Shown here in pieces: positions 46,901 through 59,148 of a DNA stretch of 64,000 nt. The stretch covers positions 7,298,763-7,362,762 of the forward strand of contig JAPTYO010000007.1 in the NCBI GenBank assembly GCA_036873135.1, in the 5' to 3' direction. The translations under genes were made by a program, and so were the position numbers. The notes under the pieces were generated by a model. That model searched no databases and was not told the DNA's origin. It worked only from the letters and a program-made list of their open reading frames with translations. This DNA comes from Clarkia xantiana subsp. parviflora. Taxonomy: Eukaryota > Streptophyta > Magnoliopsida > Myrtales > Onagraceae. Position 1 is the stretch's first letter; the number at the start of each line of letters is the position of its first letter.

Positions 46901-47178
46901 CAACACATTTAGAATGTTTGCTCTACATTTAGACTAATTTACAGTTATACATGATTAGTCCTTAAATAATAAATTGTTGGTCATAAATATTTTGTATTTC
47001 TAAGGTCTCAAAATGTAACGTAGTGAACCACTACACCATATTATACGGTTATATTAGTAAACCATAATAGAGCTTAGCTAGAGGCAAAAGGACTTCCATT
47101 CTATCTATTCCCTGTCTCCTATATATCATAATTCCGAGAGGCCAGAAAGGATTCAAAAGGGTACAATTCAACAATAAG
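43999..47178. other. Intergenic, with a decayed copia fragment
   Basis: ELF3-like 3' UTR, then AT-rich DNA with TA repeats (44968-44988 and 45213-45237), the copia remnant at 45436-46180, and further AT-rich sequence up to the receptor-kinase leader. No intact gene. Confidence 0.6.
45436..46180 (+). mobile_element. Degenerate Ty1/copia reverse transcriptase-RNase H fragment
   Basis: Broken frames recall copia Pol in order: NAFLYGELKEQVYIEVPHGH (near 45460), FKQSNSNHTMFLK (near 45630), FEMKDLKRLK (near 45775), VQGYIDADWA (near 45858) and, after a shift, AKKQKVLELSNAEAKYRAAV...MLWLRKLL (45955-46060). LTRs and the other domains are not seen, and the parts are joined by deletions and frameshifts. 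An old truncated copy. Confidence 0.8.
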
Positions 47179-50100
47179 ATGAAGAATCTACTCCTGGCAT
47201 TTGCTTGTCTTGCTCTAACTGGTATCTTGTCCAAAGCACAAGATAGTCCTGCAGGTACTCTCTCTTTAGGGAATTGACTTTTGAGGCCTTGTGTGCCATT
47301 TCTTAATTCTTTGTCTTTTTCGCATCGATTGATCAATTTCATATGTCCTTTGTGAAAGTTTAGACTGATAGATGAAGGCGTGTGATGTAGTCTTAATATT
47401 TCAACATTTTTCCTTGTTGGCTGAAGTATTTTAAAGACTACATAAAATTTTAATTTTGAAGTTTAATTTGGCGATACAGAGATTCAAACATGCTCTGATA
47501 CTATGCAATAATAATACATTAACATGCTTCATGAAGAATGATTTTTTCTGCTACGAATTACGATATATCAGGTTTCATAAGCATCGACTGTGGAGCGCCG
47601 AATGGTTACACTGACGAGACTCTCGGCATAGACTACACGACCGATGAAGGATATGTCGAATCCGGCGTTACCAAGCAAATCTTGCCGAAGTACTTCAGTC
47701 AATTCGGTGTTAATCTCGACCAATTATCGAACATTCGAGTATTTCCCAACGGAAAGAGGAACTGTTACACGGTCCAGCCACAACAAGGCAAGAACAACCG
47801 GTATTTGATCAGGGCAACCTTTGCATATGGTAATTACGATTCCAAGTCTCAAGCCCCTTCATTTGGCCTATACATTGATGTTAACTTGTGGGCTGATGAT
47901 ATGTCACCGGCCAACTACACTTACGAAGAGATCATTTATACTCCTACAAGAGATTATATACAAATTTGTCTAGTGAATTATGGCACGGGAGATCCTTTTA
48001 TTTCGGCTCTCGAGTTACGGTTACTCGATAACTCCACGTATGTTGTTCCATCCTCTATAGCGCTGAGGAATATCTGGAGATACAATATTGGATCTGATCA
48101 ACTCTACAGGTAGCTACTTGTAACAATTTTATAATAAAGTATTATGTTTTGGTATTTAGTATTTACACTACTGAAATTCTAAAGTTGGCGACGAATTTTT
48201 TTGTCACTAGTATCTCGTCGCTAAAGGTGGATCTGACGACAAAATACAAAATTTGTCGGAAAATGTATCTTTTCACGGCGAAAAATAATATAGTTGCCAA
48301 AAGTACATTTCTGCGACTAATAAACTAAATTCGTCGGCAAAAGTACTATATTTTCCGACCAAAGCAAACATTAGTCGGTAGAAGGGATCTGCTATCTTTG
48401 CTGACGAAATGTTTTCGTCGAGATAATGGTGATCACTATTCGGCAGAGAATTCAAATTTTGTTGGTACAAATCCTCAGTTTTACCGATAAAATCAGAATT
48501 TCGTCGGTAGAGAACATATGTTTTTCCAATAAAATTTAGTATTGTCGGGAAAGATAATGTTTTGCGACATAATTCTTTTTTCATCGGCCAAAATCCTTTA
48601 ATGTCACGAATCGAATTTCTTCAGTAAAGAAACTCAATTTTCAGACGATTTTAATTTCGTCAGAAAGAACATATTTACTGACGAATACCATTAGCGTTCG
48701 GAAACTAATTAGTAATCGATATGTCTCTGCATCTACTTAGGTATCCGCAAGACCATTATGACCGAATTTGGGAAAGTAGAATTTTCAACAGCTGGGTAAA
48801 CATCACAAACACAACAAATATTGACGTCTTGAATCGAAACATCAATCCTTATAAAGTGCCACTTGAAGTTCTAATGACCGCCCAAGAATCGGGTGGCAAC
48901 TTAAGCTTGAACGGGTTGAAACTATATTGGTCATCTAACTCGACATATAGTTGGTACGTGTACTTACACTTCGTGGAACTTGTTCAGACACTTAAACCCG
49001 GGCAATCCAGGCAATTCGTTGTTAAAGTGAATAATGATACGGAGATAGGAACAGTTTTGCCAGAGTACTTAAAGCCTTTGACCGTGCCCACGGTGCCGTT
49101 TTCAGGAGACGTGGTTAACTTCTCGGTCACACCTACTGCTCAATCTAATGCCTCATCATTCATCAATGCCGTTGAGATCTTCCAAACTGTAGATCTTCCA
49201 ATTTCTCAGACTGACTTAAACGATGGTACCTTCTAATTTACTTTTTGTATATCTTGTCATATATGAACCGTCGCAAAATAAGAAACTGCACTTGCCGAGA
49301 TGGAGAAAAAGAGTATTGGAATATTATGAGAGCCGTCGGTAAAAGTTTTTACTGCCAAATAAAAGGTTTAATAACCAAATCGCTACTGGATTCGACCAAC
49401 TTACACGTTTTTACCTGATTTTTTTATTATAAAAATTCTTTACCTAAATTTTGAATTGCAGATCAAATTGCTACTTCTGTTATTATTTATCATATTAATG
49501 GAAAATAATCATGTGTCGTCTATATGAGGTCTTTTAACATGTACAAAAGATTTTGATTTACTAAGGAACTGAAAAGACTTCAACAACATACATTCAATTT
49601 AATGTTTAATTTGACGTTCAATTGAAATATACCATTGTATTTGGCGGAGGTCTAAGTGAAATATACACTCATTTTCCGTCCAACTTGATCAAGGAAATTA
49701 TAACACATGTAGCAGTTTGGTCTCTAATTGAAAATTTTGGTAGTGAATTCGAAAAAAATAAAGTTTGGCAACCATTTGTAAATCTTCAAAATCCAGATTG
49801 CAATTTGATTATTAACTCTTGATAAAATGGTCGAATGGTCACTGTTCACGGACTGCAAGGTAAAGTTTTCGCTGGAAAAAAAAATGTATCAAAGAAGTAC
49901 ATGGTATTGTAAAACATTAATTGTTGTTACATTTGTAATGACAACTGTTTCTTGGGTTGAAATTTGATAGCAAACGCCATGTTTGCGATCAAGACGTCAT
50001 ATAAAGTGGTGAAGGAGTCGTGGCAAGGAGATCCATGTGCTCCCAAAGAATTTGCTTGGATTGGATTGACTTGCAGCAACGACAACTTTCCTAGGATACT

Positions 50101-52953
50101 TTCCTTGTAAGTAGTTAGTTTTGCAATGATCTGGAACTCATACGTTAATCACATAATTAATCACGACATAATTGGTTAATTGTTTCAACATTTGTATCGA
50201 CAGGAACTTGAGCTCTAGCGGATTAGGTGGAAATATAGTAGATTCTTTCTTCAATCTCACTGCACTAACATCTTTGTAAGTATTAATCGATTTTCAAGAG
50301 AGGGTTCGGCAAAATTGTAGTCGAATTTGCAGTCGTTATATCAGACACATTTGAGATCTGATTCATTCTATTTTTTTTATTTTTTATCTAAAGGTGCAAA
50401 TTCGACTATATTTGCAGTCTTTAGTCAAGCCCAACTATGTACTTTTCTTAGTTAACCGAATTAAACTGTCAAAATGCAGGGATTTATCGTCCAACGAATT
50501 ATCCGGGCAAATACCTGAATATTTTGCTCAGATGTCAAATTTGAAGATCATGTAAGTTACTTTTCTACCAACGTTTTTTTTTTGCCAGATTTCTTCGGCC
50601 AAAACCTTTTCCAATGGGGTATCACCGAAGGAACTTTTCCTACCAAAAATATTTTTATCGACGAAACTTTGACATTTGCTGATGATTTTTTTTTTTTTCA
50701 ATAATTCCTGTATTTCCAGAAGTATGCAGAAGAAAGAATATGAAAGCTAAAAACTAGTTCTTCAGGAAAGGTTGTTTAGTGATATTAATAATTTCCTTCT
50801 ATGAGTTGCAGAAACTTAAGCAACAACATGCTCACCGGACAAATTCCACCAGCTCTCCAACAGAGGGTAGATAATAAGACATTGACATTAAGGTTTATTT
50901 ACAATCTCAATTAACTTTTTTTTTTTGCAACCACAGTATGTAGACTTGACCCTTCAAGTACTTTTGTAGTATCTATGGAAATCCAATCTGTCAAAATCAG
51001 AATCAGACAGAAAATTGCAGTCCACTTTTGTCGCCACATGAACCAGCTTGTTGTGCCAAAAAGAAAAACATTGTCGTTCTAGTTGCTGCAGTTGTTGGTT
51101 CAGTCGTCGGGGTGGCGCTTATCTTGTTTGGTCTTTTCATGCTTCGGAGAAACAAAAACAAAAGAAATCAAGCAAAGGAATCAACGGTGATTAGTGATCA
51201 GTTAAACACTGAATCTAAGTTATCGTCTTGGCCCGAGAATGTTCCCGAGTCTAGTTATGGCGATGGATTTAAGGGTGAAATGCAGCCAAAGTTAGTTGCA
51301 AAGAACCGACCGTTTACATCGGAGGAAGTGTTTAGCATCACCAGAAACTTCAGTGTTGTTATTGGAGAAGGAGGGTTTGGAAAGGTTTACCAAGGAACTC
51401 TTAGCAATGGCCATCATGTTGCTATCAAAGTGCTTTCACAATCATCAAAGCAAGGCTACAAGGAATTTCAAGCAGAGGTAAGTATTGTATTGCTAATAAT
51501 AAGACGTTCGCATTGCATTTAGCTCACTCTTATACTATATATCAATATCCTCCAACTCTAATTAATAGGATTTAACATTTTGTTTCTCTTTTTAAAACGG
51601 CATCACCAGAAATAGAACATGTGACTCTGATATCATGTAAAAGATAATACTAACTAGTTGACCAAACATGTTATTTTTAAATGCAGGCACAACTCCTAAT
51701 GGTTGTTCATCATAGGAATTTGGTTTCTTTGGTTGGTTATTGTGAAGAATCTGAAACCATGGCACTTCTGTATGAATACATGCCTAATGGAGACCTAAAG
51801 AAATACTTAGCAGGTAAGGATACATTTATCATACTCTTCCGCACTTATCACACACATAATTAATCATCTATATGATGAACACAGATATCATTCGGTTACA
51901 TTTTCTTTATGTGTGTAGGGGGCGGGGTTAGCGTCTTAAGTTGGAGTCAGAGACTGCAAATTGCAGTAGATGCTGCACAAGGTATGCAAAGTAGAGATTC
52001 AAAACTTTTTTACTTCAATTTCGGTTCAAGGTCATATGCACAAAATCCATCAATTTTAACGAAAAAACGGATGGAAAACTGAAAAACAACCACTGAAATT
52101 TGGGGCACATAATATCAACATTTTAAATCTGACACCTAATAGAAACATGGGTCAGTCATATTTTGAGACTGTTTTTAGGTTCTCAACACTTAATAACTTT
52201 ATCCACATATTGATGCAGGGTTGGATTACTTACACAATGGTTGTACACCCCCCATTGTTCACAGAGATTTGAAAACTTCAAATATACTATTAGACGAAAA
52301 CATGGGAGCAAAGATAGCAGATTTTGGACTCTCGAGAATATTCGCTACTGACTCTGGGGGCAATCAAATTTCAAATACTCGCCCTGCTGGGACTCCTGGT
52401 TACATTGATCCAGTGTAAGACAAATACCCAAATTTCAAAGTACTTGACGACTTAGAGTTTGAAATCTATGAAATTATGTTAGCTTAAACTCCTTTTGTTT
52501 TTATAAATCTTCAGTTTTAATTCAAGTGGAAGCTTGAACAAGAAAAGTGATGTGTACAGCTTCGGAATTATACTGTTTGAGTTGATTACTGGACAACCTG
52601 CTATCATGAGGAATTCACAGAGCAGCACTCACATTGTGAAATGGACGACATCTCTCATCGAGGGAGGTGACATACAGAGGATCATTGATCCGAGGATACA
52701 AGGTCAATTCAATGCTGGCTCGGCTTGGAAGGCAATAGAAATTGCTATGCAGTGCGTGCAGATGGTTCCTATTCAACGGCCAAACATGAATCACGTATTG
52801 TCTGAACTTGGTGAATGTCTATCCATGGAAAATGGTCCCGGTCGAAGAAGAAATCAAGGGAGAGAAGGCATTAGTACTCTAGCAAGTACTACCTCTTTCG
52901 ACATGACATCATTGGAGTTGGACATGGGTCATATGGCTCCAAGGGCAAGATAG
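47179..52953 (+). CDS. Malectin-like LRR receptor kinase, gene A
   Basis: Twelve exons: 47179-47254, 47572-48109, 48741-49225, 49971-50106, 50204-50275, 50480-50551, 50812-50892, 50970-51477, 51687-51813, 51919-51981, 52219-52414 and 52515-52953, giving 930 residues. Seen: signal peptide [20 protein letters not shown]; malectin-like domain (about 26-365) opening [16 protein letters not shown] and containing [26 protein letters not shown] and about three LRR exons (370-486); transmembrane segment near 520-545; kinase with [11 protein letters not shown] (about 618), VAIK (640), HRDLKTSN (733) and DFGLSR (753). It is an RD kinase and should be active. Known: this LRR-I group includes FRK1/SIRK, IOS1 and MEE39, mostly in defence and senescence signalling. 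The ligand is unknown. It lacks the intron that separates membrane and kinase exons in B and C. Introns carry CACTA-like and MITE debris. Confidence 0.93.
48165..48735. mobile_element. CACTA-like fragment in gene A intron 2
   Basis: It begins CACTACTGAAATTCTAAAGT and is filled with degenerate TTCGTCGG/CCGACGAA-type motifs in both orientations, as in subterminal regions of CACTA elements. A matching GTAGTG right end is not seen, so it is truncated or diverged. Similar motifs occur at 49290-49350 and 50580-50690. Confidence 0.5.
52073..52188. mobile_element. Half copy of the palindromic MITE family, copy 5
   Basis: CACATAATATCAACATTTTA, then GAGACTGTTTTTAGGTTCTC, corresponds to the right half of the family in the intron before the HRD exon of gene A. 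The left half is missing. Confidence 0.5.
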
Positions 52954-53462
52954 AAAATCAATACTAGATTTGTAGATATTAGATTTGTTGTCAAGTGTGT
53001 GTAGATATTAGATTTGTTGTAACCCATTGGCTTTCTTTGTTCTAGAGGTTCATGGTGAGGTTTGTACCCTTTGGCATTTTTTTGTTTGTTTTCTTGCATC
53101 CTTATGGATATTATATCATGTATGTATTGTTTTTGGGTGGAAATATAAAGGTTAATCCTTTTTTTTTTTTTTATCTGAGTGAGAAAAGAGGTGCAGCTTG
53201 TAAAAATAAAAGCTTGTCATATTATATTCCACTCTTAGAAACGACATGAATTTCCTAGCTTGGGTCCGATGAACTGCTGCAAATTGCAACTGATGCAGCA
53301 GAAAGAAGGTAATATATACATTGAATATTTTTTTACAAGATATTGATTTTCTTTTTTAAGAGATAATAATACCATTAACAAGTTCCTTGTTTTGTGGGAC
53401 TAGAATATGGTAATAGATGAATTCATAAAATTCATTAACGCTAAAAGGAGGGCTTGAACCTC

Positions 53463-53495
<33 letters not shown>

Positions 53496-53998
53496 AACTG
53501 AGCTATTCCAGCTACATTTTCATTCTGGTTATAGAACATATAGAGTCGTTTATACTTTTGAAAATGCAATAGTTTTTTAATACACATGATTGTTTTCACA
53601 TATAAAATCATTTCAAAGAGGTATCTCTATCAGAATTCATCTGTTCACCTCTGTAAATACAACTAGCTTTACCAATTAGTCAATATGCCGTAAATGCAAC
53701 ACTCTTCATGCTATGTAATTCTATTCTATGATAATAATGTTCTTGCATACGCAGGACAAATATTGTAGTGTATCAACACAGAATACTATGGTGATTGATT
53801 CCAAGATTTGCAAACAAAATAGATTGATTTTGTTTCAAATGTAGAATACACATCTGATACCAACTCGCAACTGAAAAAAAGCCATTTGAGGATCATACAT
53901 TATTATAAAAAAGTCTGAGCACACAAAAAAAATTGTAAGCAGAAAATCAAACTTCACACTCCAAGAACTTTAAGATTAATTCCCACCTTGTCCAAGAA
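52954..53998. other. Convergent 3' region between kinase genes A and B
   Basis: Holds 3' UTRs of both kinases and one tRNA gene (53440-53512, minus). Otherwise AT-rich with no coding sequence. Confidence 0.7.
53440..53512 (-). tRNA. tRNA-Asn (GUU)
   Basis: A 73-nt cloverleaf on the minus strand: acceptor GCTGGAA/TTTTAGC (with two G-T pairs), D arm TAGCTCAGTTGGTTAGAGC, anticodon loop CTGTTAA with GTT, and T arm GGAGGTTCAAGCCCTCC. No intron. The internal A and B box sequences are intact. The 3' acceptor strand differs by one base from the common plant version I remember (TTCTAGC), turning a G-C into a G-T pair. Confidence 0.95.
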
Positions 53999-56900
53999 CT
54001 ACCTTGCAGTTGGACCAACATTGAGTTCGAAAGAAGCCATCTCGAAAGAACCGGTCTTTGTGTAACTGTTCTCAGAACCTCTTTGATTATTACTCTCAAT
54101 GCTTAGACTTTCCTTTAAATCAGACAAGACCTGATTAATGTCGGGTCGTTGAGACGAAACTAGTTGCACACACATCATCGCGGTTTCTATTACTTTCCAT
54201 ACTGAGTTTGCATCAAACTGACCGTGAAACCTTGGATCAACTATACTTTGAACGTCTCCTCTTTCGATAAGTGGACTCACCCAGTGAACAATGTGGGTAC
54301 TGCTCTTTTGGTTTCGTATCACTGCTGGGTGACCCGTGATCAGCTCAAGCAGAATTATCCCGAAACTGTAGATATCACTCTTCTTGTTCAAATTTCCGGT
54401 CGTATTAAACCTGAAAAAAAAAAAAAAAACATTTATGGATCAAAAGATATTAAAAGTTTACAAATGTAACTTGATCATCAAGTATATGGATATAGTCTGT
54501 TTTTCTTACACTGGATCTAGGTAACCAGGAGTTCCAGCAGCACGAGTTGAGACATAAGATTCTTCATAATCGTGTTTAAATATCCTCGATAGACCGAAAT
54601 CTGCTATTTTTGCTTGCATGTGTTCATCGAGTAGGATATTCGTAGTCTTCAAATCTCTATGGATAATCGGCGGCCTGCACCCATTATGCAAATACTCCAA
54701 CCCTGCATCAATGATAAATTTAACCAATGGATTCAATGAAAAATTAGTAACGGTTCGACAATATTATCTATCTGATTTTTGGACCTTGTGCCGAGTCGAC
54801 TGCTATTTTTAGCCGTTGGATCCACACCAAGACATTTGAACAGTGCTCTACAAGTAGGAAGATTGGCAATTATATGTCATTGAGGGTTGAAAGATATCTC
54901 TTGGTAAGTAAATGAGTCATAAAGTGAACTTATTACATTGTAATCTTGATAGATACAAAATCTATGTACTTACCTGATAAATGTTGCCGTACGTTCCCTT
55001 GTGGCATTAACTCGTAAATCAACGCCATGTTTTCGAACTCCTCACAATACCCAATTAGGGAAACTAGATTTTTGTGATGAACAATCATTAACAGTTGAGC
55101 CTGCAGTTGAAAACACAGTTTTCAATTACCAGTTATTCTTGACAATAACCACTATGGGGATATTGATATTGAAGAATATAATGTTGAAGAGTGCTTTTCC
55201 AGGGCGAACCAAGTTCGAATCCCGAACCGAAATTACAAAAGTAATCTTGCATTAAAAAAATTAAGAATTTCGAACTTTCGATCACCTCTGCTTGAAATTC
55301 TTTATAACCTTGCTTGGACTCAGGAGATAGAGCCTTAACCGCAACTTTCGTACCATCGAAAAGTGTCCCGAGGTATACATTTCCAAACCCACCTTCTCCG
55401 ATTGTAACTTTGAAGTTTTCGGTGATACTCAAAACTTCGGAAGATGTATATGCACGAGTCGACTGTCCGATTCCCTGAGTTCCTCCTCCCATGGATGAAC
55501 CAACAGTACTCAGGGTCGACTTGGTCATGTCATAATGGTTATTGAATCCACTTGTCTCGGAAGGTGGCCGAGAATTATCATTTTGAGCAGCTACATCAAA
55601 TTGAAGCTCACTTAGTTAGGCATTCTTAATCTCAACAGTGTCTCACATATATATACAAGTAGATTTTCATGAACTCTCACATTGTTGTTTTCCTTTGTTT
55701 CTCTTTTTGTAGATAACAACTGCTACAATTACCAACAGCAACACAAGAACGCCTGCGACAACTCCGATAATAATAGGCAAAAGACTACTCTTTTTCGGCA
55801 GTGTGTTGCTTGGTGGACCTTTATCAGTACAAGATTCTGGATCTGTCTGACAGATGGGGTTATCAACTAAACTGTTCGAAATGGAATGAAGTTTGTATTA
55901 GTAACATCATCGAGCAATGAATCGACTCCAAGAAAAATAAAGTAAACGACCATAAGGGCGACCGAATTACATTATTTTCAGGGATCCATCTGACATTTTC
56001 TTCTTGACAACGCTCGGGATCGGACCATTGATGCTGTTTCCTGATAGATTTCTACCGAAGGAAGTGTCGTCTCAGTAATTAATGTTATATACTCAGAACA
56101 ATATTCACTCGCACTGAGTCGGCTCGTAAAAGTTAAAGTGCTAGGCATGAAAAGGGGTTAAGGGACGAAATGTTGTACAACTATGATGGTTTATATTGCT
56201 TGGTCACTAAGCTACAAGAAGTAGTGAGACTTACAGCATTTTCAAGTTGGTCATTTGCGCTAAGAACTCCGGCATCTGTCCGGTTAGCTGATTGAATGAC
56301 AAATCCCTTGTAAAACAGCATTGGTAAAACGTCAAGAATATTCTCGTAAGCTTCATATGAAGTAAAAATAGAGGTAAAACTGTACTTACAAAGACACTAA
56401 TGCGGTGAGATTGACGAATGAGGCGGCTATCTTCCCGGTTAATCCACTAGAGCTCAAGTTCCTGGTCGTGCAAATACGATGTTCATAATAAATGCATTAA
56501 CAGTGTAATGTGAATGTTCAACAGCCTCGATCTCTGAAGCAATTCAAAACTTACAAAGATGTTATTCTCGGCGAGCTATCGTATGTACAAATCAAACCGT
56601 TCCATCTTAGATCTTGTGGGGAGCATGGATCACCTTGCCAACTGACTCTAGCAACTTTATATACATCCTTGATGCTATTGATGCAGTCGACTAGAGTATA
56701 TAATCACCAAGTTGACATATATCAGCGCTTGAATTAAGAAAGATATTCAGGAAAGGTATTTTCTTGCGTTCCAAGTTATTAATAGAAGAAGACATTACCA
56801 TCACTCAAGTAGGTCAAGGGATTTGGAAGATGAATGCCGTAAAAGAACTCAATTGCATTAATGAATGGAGCAAGAGCACCCGCAGAAGAAATGTTATAGG

Positions 56901-58210
56901 TGATTGTGGGTCCAGTCAAAGGGAACGGTGTAGGCACCGTAAGCGGTTTCAGGTATTCGGGCGTAACAGTCGTCAAGGGAGAGCCTTATATTAGGGAATA
57001 AATATATTAGAAATATATATGTTTTCAGCATATTATCAGATTATCTTTTTTTCATTATAATATTTAGTTTTATATCTTTATATATATAGGTATATATACT
57101 CAAGATAATATACATTTTCATTTTTTCTATACCTTGCACGTACACTTTGAATGACCTCACTTGGCTCGTCTGTAGCACCTGAAGTTCAGCAAAATGAAAG
57201 TATATATACCACTCGAGGGTCGCGTTGTTTTCCCACGTCTGATAGATATAGTACGAGCTATTAATTGTCTGCAAAGCAGTCGTCAGTACTTCCGTCGGGA
57301 CTTGGTAATTATCGTTTCGTTTCAAGTCGACAGTTTTGTTCGTTATCGTGAAGAAAGTATTAGTATTGCTTGTGAATCCTTCCCAGATACGATCATAAAC
57401 ATCGAACGGGTACCTATATATACATAATTCCATGATCAACATTTATCGCTACTGATTAAATCTGCGACAGCAATTAACAGCATGACCTAGACCTACAGTT
57501 GTGACTGTTTTTACCTGTACTGTATCGTAGCTCCCAAATTCTGCCGTGAACTGAGTCCTAACGCTGCGTATGCCGTAGCGTAAGTGGAGTTGTCGATGAG
57601 TCGCAATTCCAATGCTGAAATGAAGGGAGTTCCAGTGCCTTGATTCACAAGACATACTTGTATATAGTCTCGAGATGGAATATATACAATCTCCTCGTAA
57701 GTATAGCCCTTCTGGCTCACCGTGGTCCAAACATTGGCGTCGATATGCAAATCAAATGACCCGGCTTGAAACTTTCCGTCGTAGTTTCCGTAGTAAAACG
57801 ATGCCCTGATCAAATATTTGTTGTTTTTGCCTTGATCGGGTCGGAGTGTATAGCAGTTCCTCGTTCCGTTTGGAAAAAATCGTAGATTCGACATCTGCGT
57901 GTTCGGCACTTGGTCATTGAGTTTGATCCGCATGTTCTGTCCGGAGCTAACGAATCCCTCGTCCGACGAGTATGGAATCGTGAGGTTTTCATCGGTGTAA
58001 CCGCTTAATGCTCCACAGTCGATGCTTATGAACCCTAAAAAAAAACAAGGCCATAAAGAGAATTAAGACTTGATGATCAAGATTTTGGGTTTACCATTAA
58101 TAAGTAAGCATCAAGTGATAGAGATTTGTAAAAATACCAGGGCTGTCTTGAGCTTGAACAAGAACAGCAATAGCTAAACAAACCAAGGCCAAGAACAAGA
58201 CCTTCATCAT
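53999..58210 (-). CDS. Malectin-like LRR receptor kinase, gene B
   Basis: Fourteen exons on the minus strand: 58210-58138, 58034-57515, 57413-57133, 56984-56799, 56690-56555, 56461-56390, 56306-56235, 56051-55971, 55871-55681, 55590-55286, 55100-54974, 54847-54785, 54702-54510 and 54410-53999, giving 903 residues. Seen: signal peptide [20 protein letters not shown]; malectin-like domain with [16 protein letters not shown] and [29 protein letters not shown] exons; transmembrane [20 protein letters not shown]; kinase with [11 protein letters not shown] (about 600), [12 protein letters not shown] and DFGLSR. Its malectin region is split by an extra intron (56985-57132) absent from A and C. The transmembrane exon must start at 55871 (GAACAG/TTTAG), because the nearer AG four to five bases on would give a stop. 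Very similar to gene C. The group role is defence-type signalling, inferred from family. Confidence 0.92.
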
Positions 58211-59148
58211 GATCTTCTTCTTTGTTTGGTTTGATTTGGTTTCTCTATTTGATTTGTTTCCTCAGGTATTCATTTATTTCTGAACTACAACTGGCAAAGA
58301 GCCTAATTGACTTTCGGGCAAGGAATTGGTGAGCACGACAGTATTCTTCTTAATTATGCCCAAATTTGCTTAGTTTAATCCCGTATTATTACTTTATTCA
58401 TTTATCCATATTATAATTTTAGGATGACGCACGGAATCATTCCGTTACTCGTATTGAGCTTTCTGCCTACAAAAAAGACTATTTGTTACTAATTTTTCTA
58501 ATCAAGAATAGTGTTGGAAAGGGACTAGACTATGATAGTCCACTAGTATTAATTTAACCATTTGTCCCATAAGTTCGGATTTGAGTGACATCTTCGAATA
58601 CGTTCTTATTCATAATTTATTTAACATCGTTACTTAAATTGATAGTTTATAAACAACAGTTAGCTATTGACATTTGTGTATCGTTGGAGAACAAGTTCGA
58701 AATTATGAGACAGTTGGTTAAGGCGCACCTCTTATTCTTGATAAATTTGACAAGAGTAGTGAACTTCCATTTTTGCCCTTAGAATGAAATGCAGATGCTA
58801 TGCAGGGCTAGAAACCTCATGTATGGAATTATGTTTGTATAATTGAAAAGAAATGTTCTAGCTAGCATACATTGGAGAAATATTTTAGTGTAAATATACA
58901 CAATGGAGGACTGAATGTATCAACACAGAGTTCTATGATGAAAAACAGAGTTCTCAATTCCAAGACTAGCAGACTAATTAGATGATTTCAATTCAAAAAT
59001 CGAATCCATCCGATATGAAGTCGCAACTAATAAAAGCATCTGAAGATCATACATTATTATCAAAGTCGAAAAAAAAAAAATTGTAAGAAAAGAAAATCAA
59101 ACTTCACACTCTAGGAACTTGAAGATATACCCCCACCTTGTCCAAAAG
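58211..59148. other. Intergenic between kinase genes B and C
   Basis: Promoter side of B and 3' flank of C. The stretch 58920-59148 resembles the 3' flank of B (53770-53998), in line with tandem duplication. No gene. Confidence 0.65.

Noticed and set aside
48273..48584. 103-codon minus-strand frame in kinase A intron 2
   Set aside because: It arises from repeated CCGACGAA-type motifs of the CACTA-like insertion.
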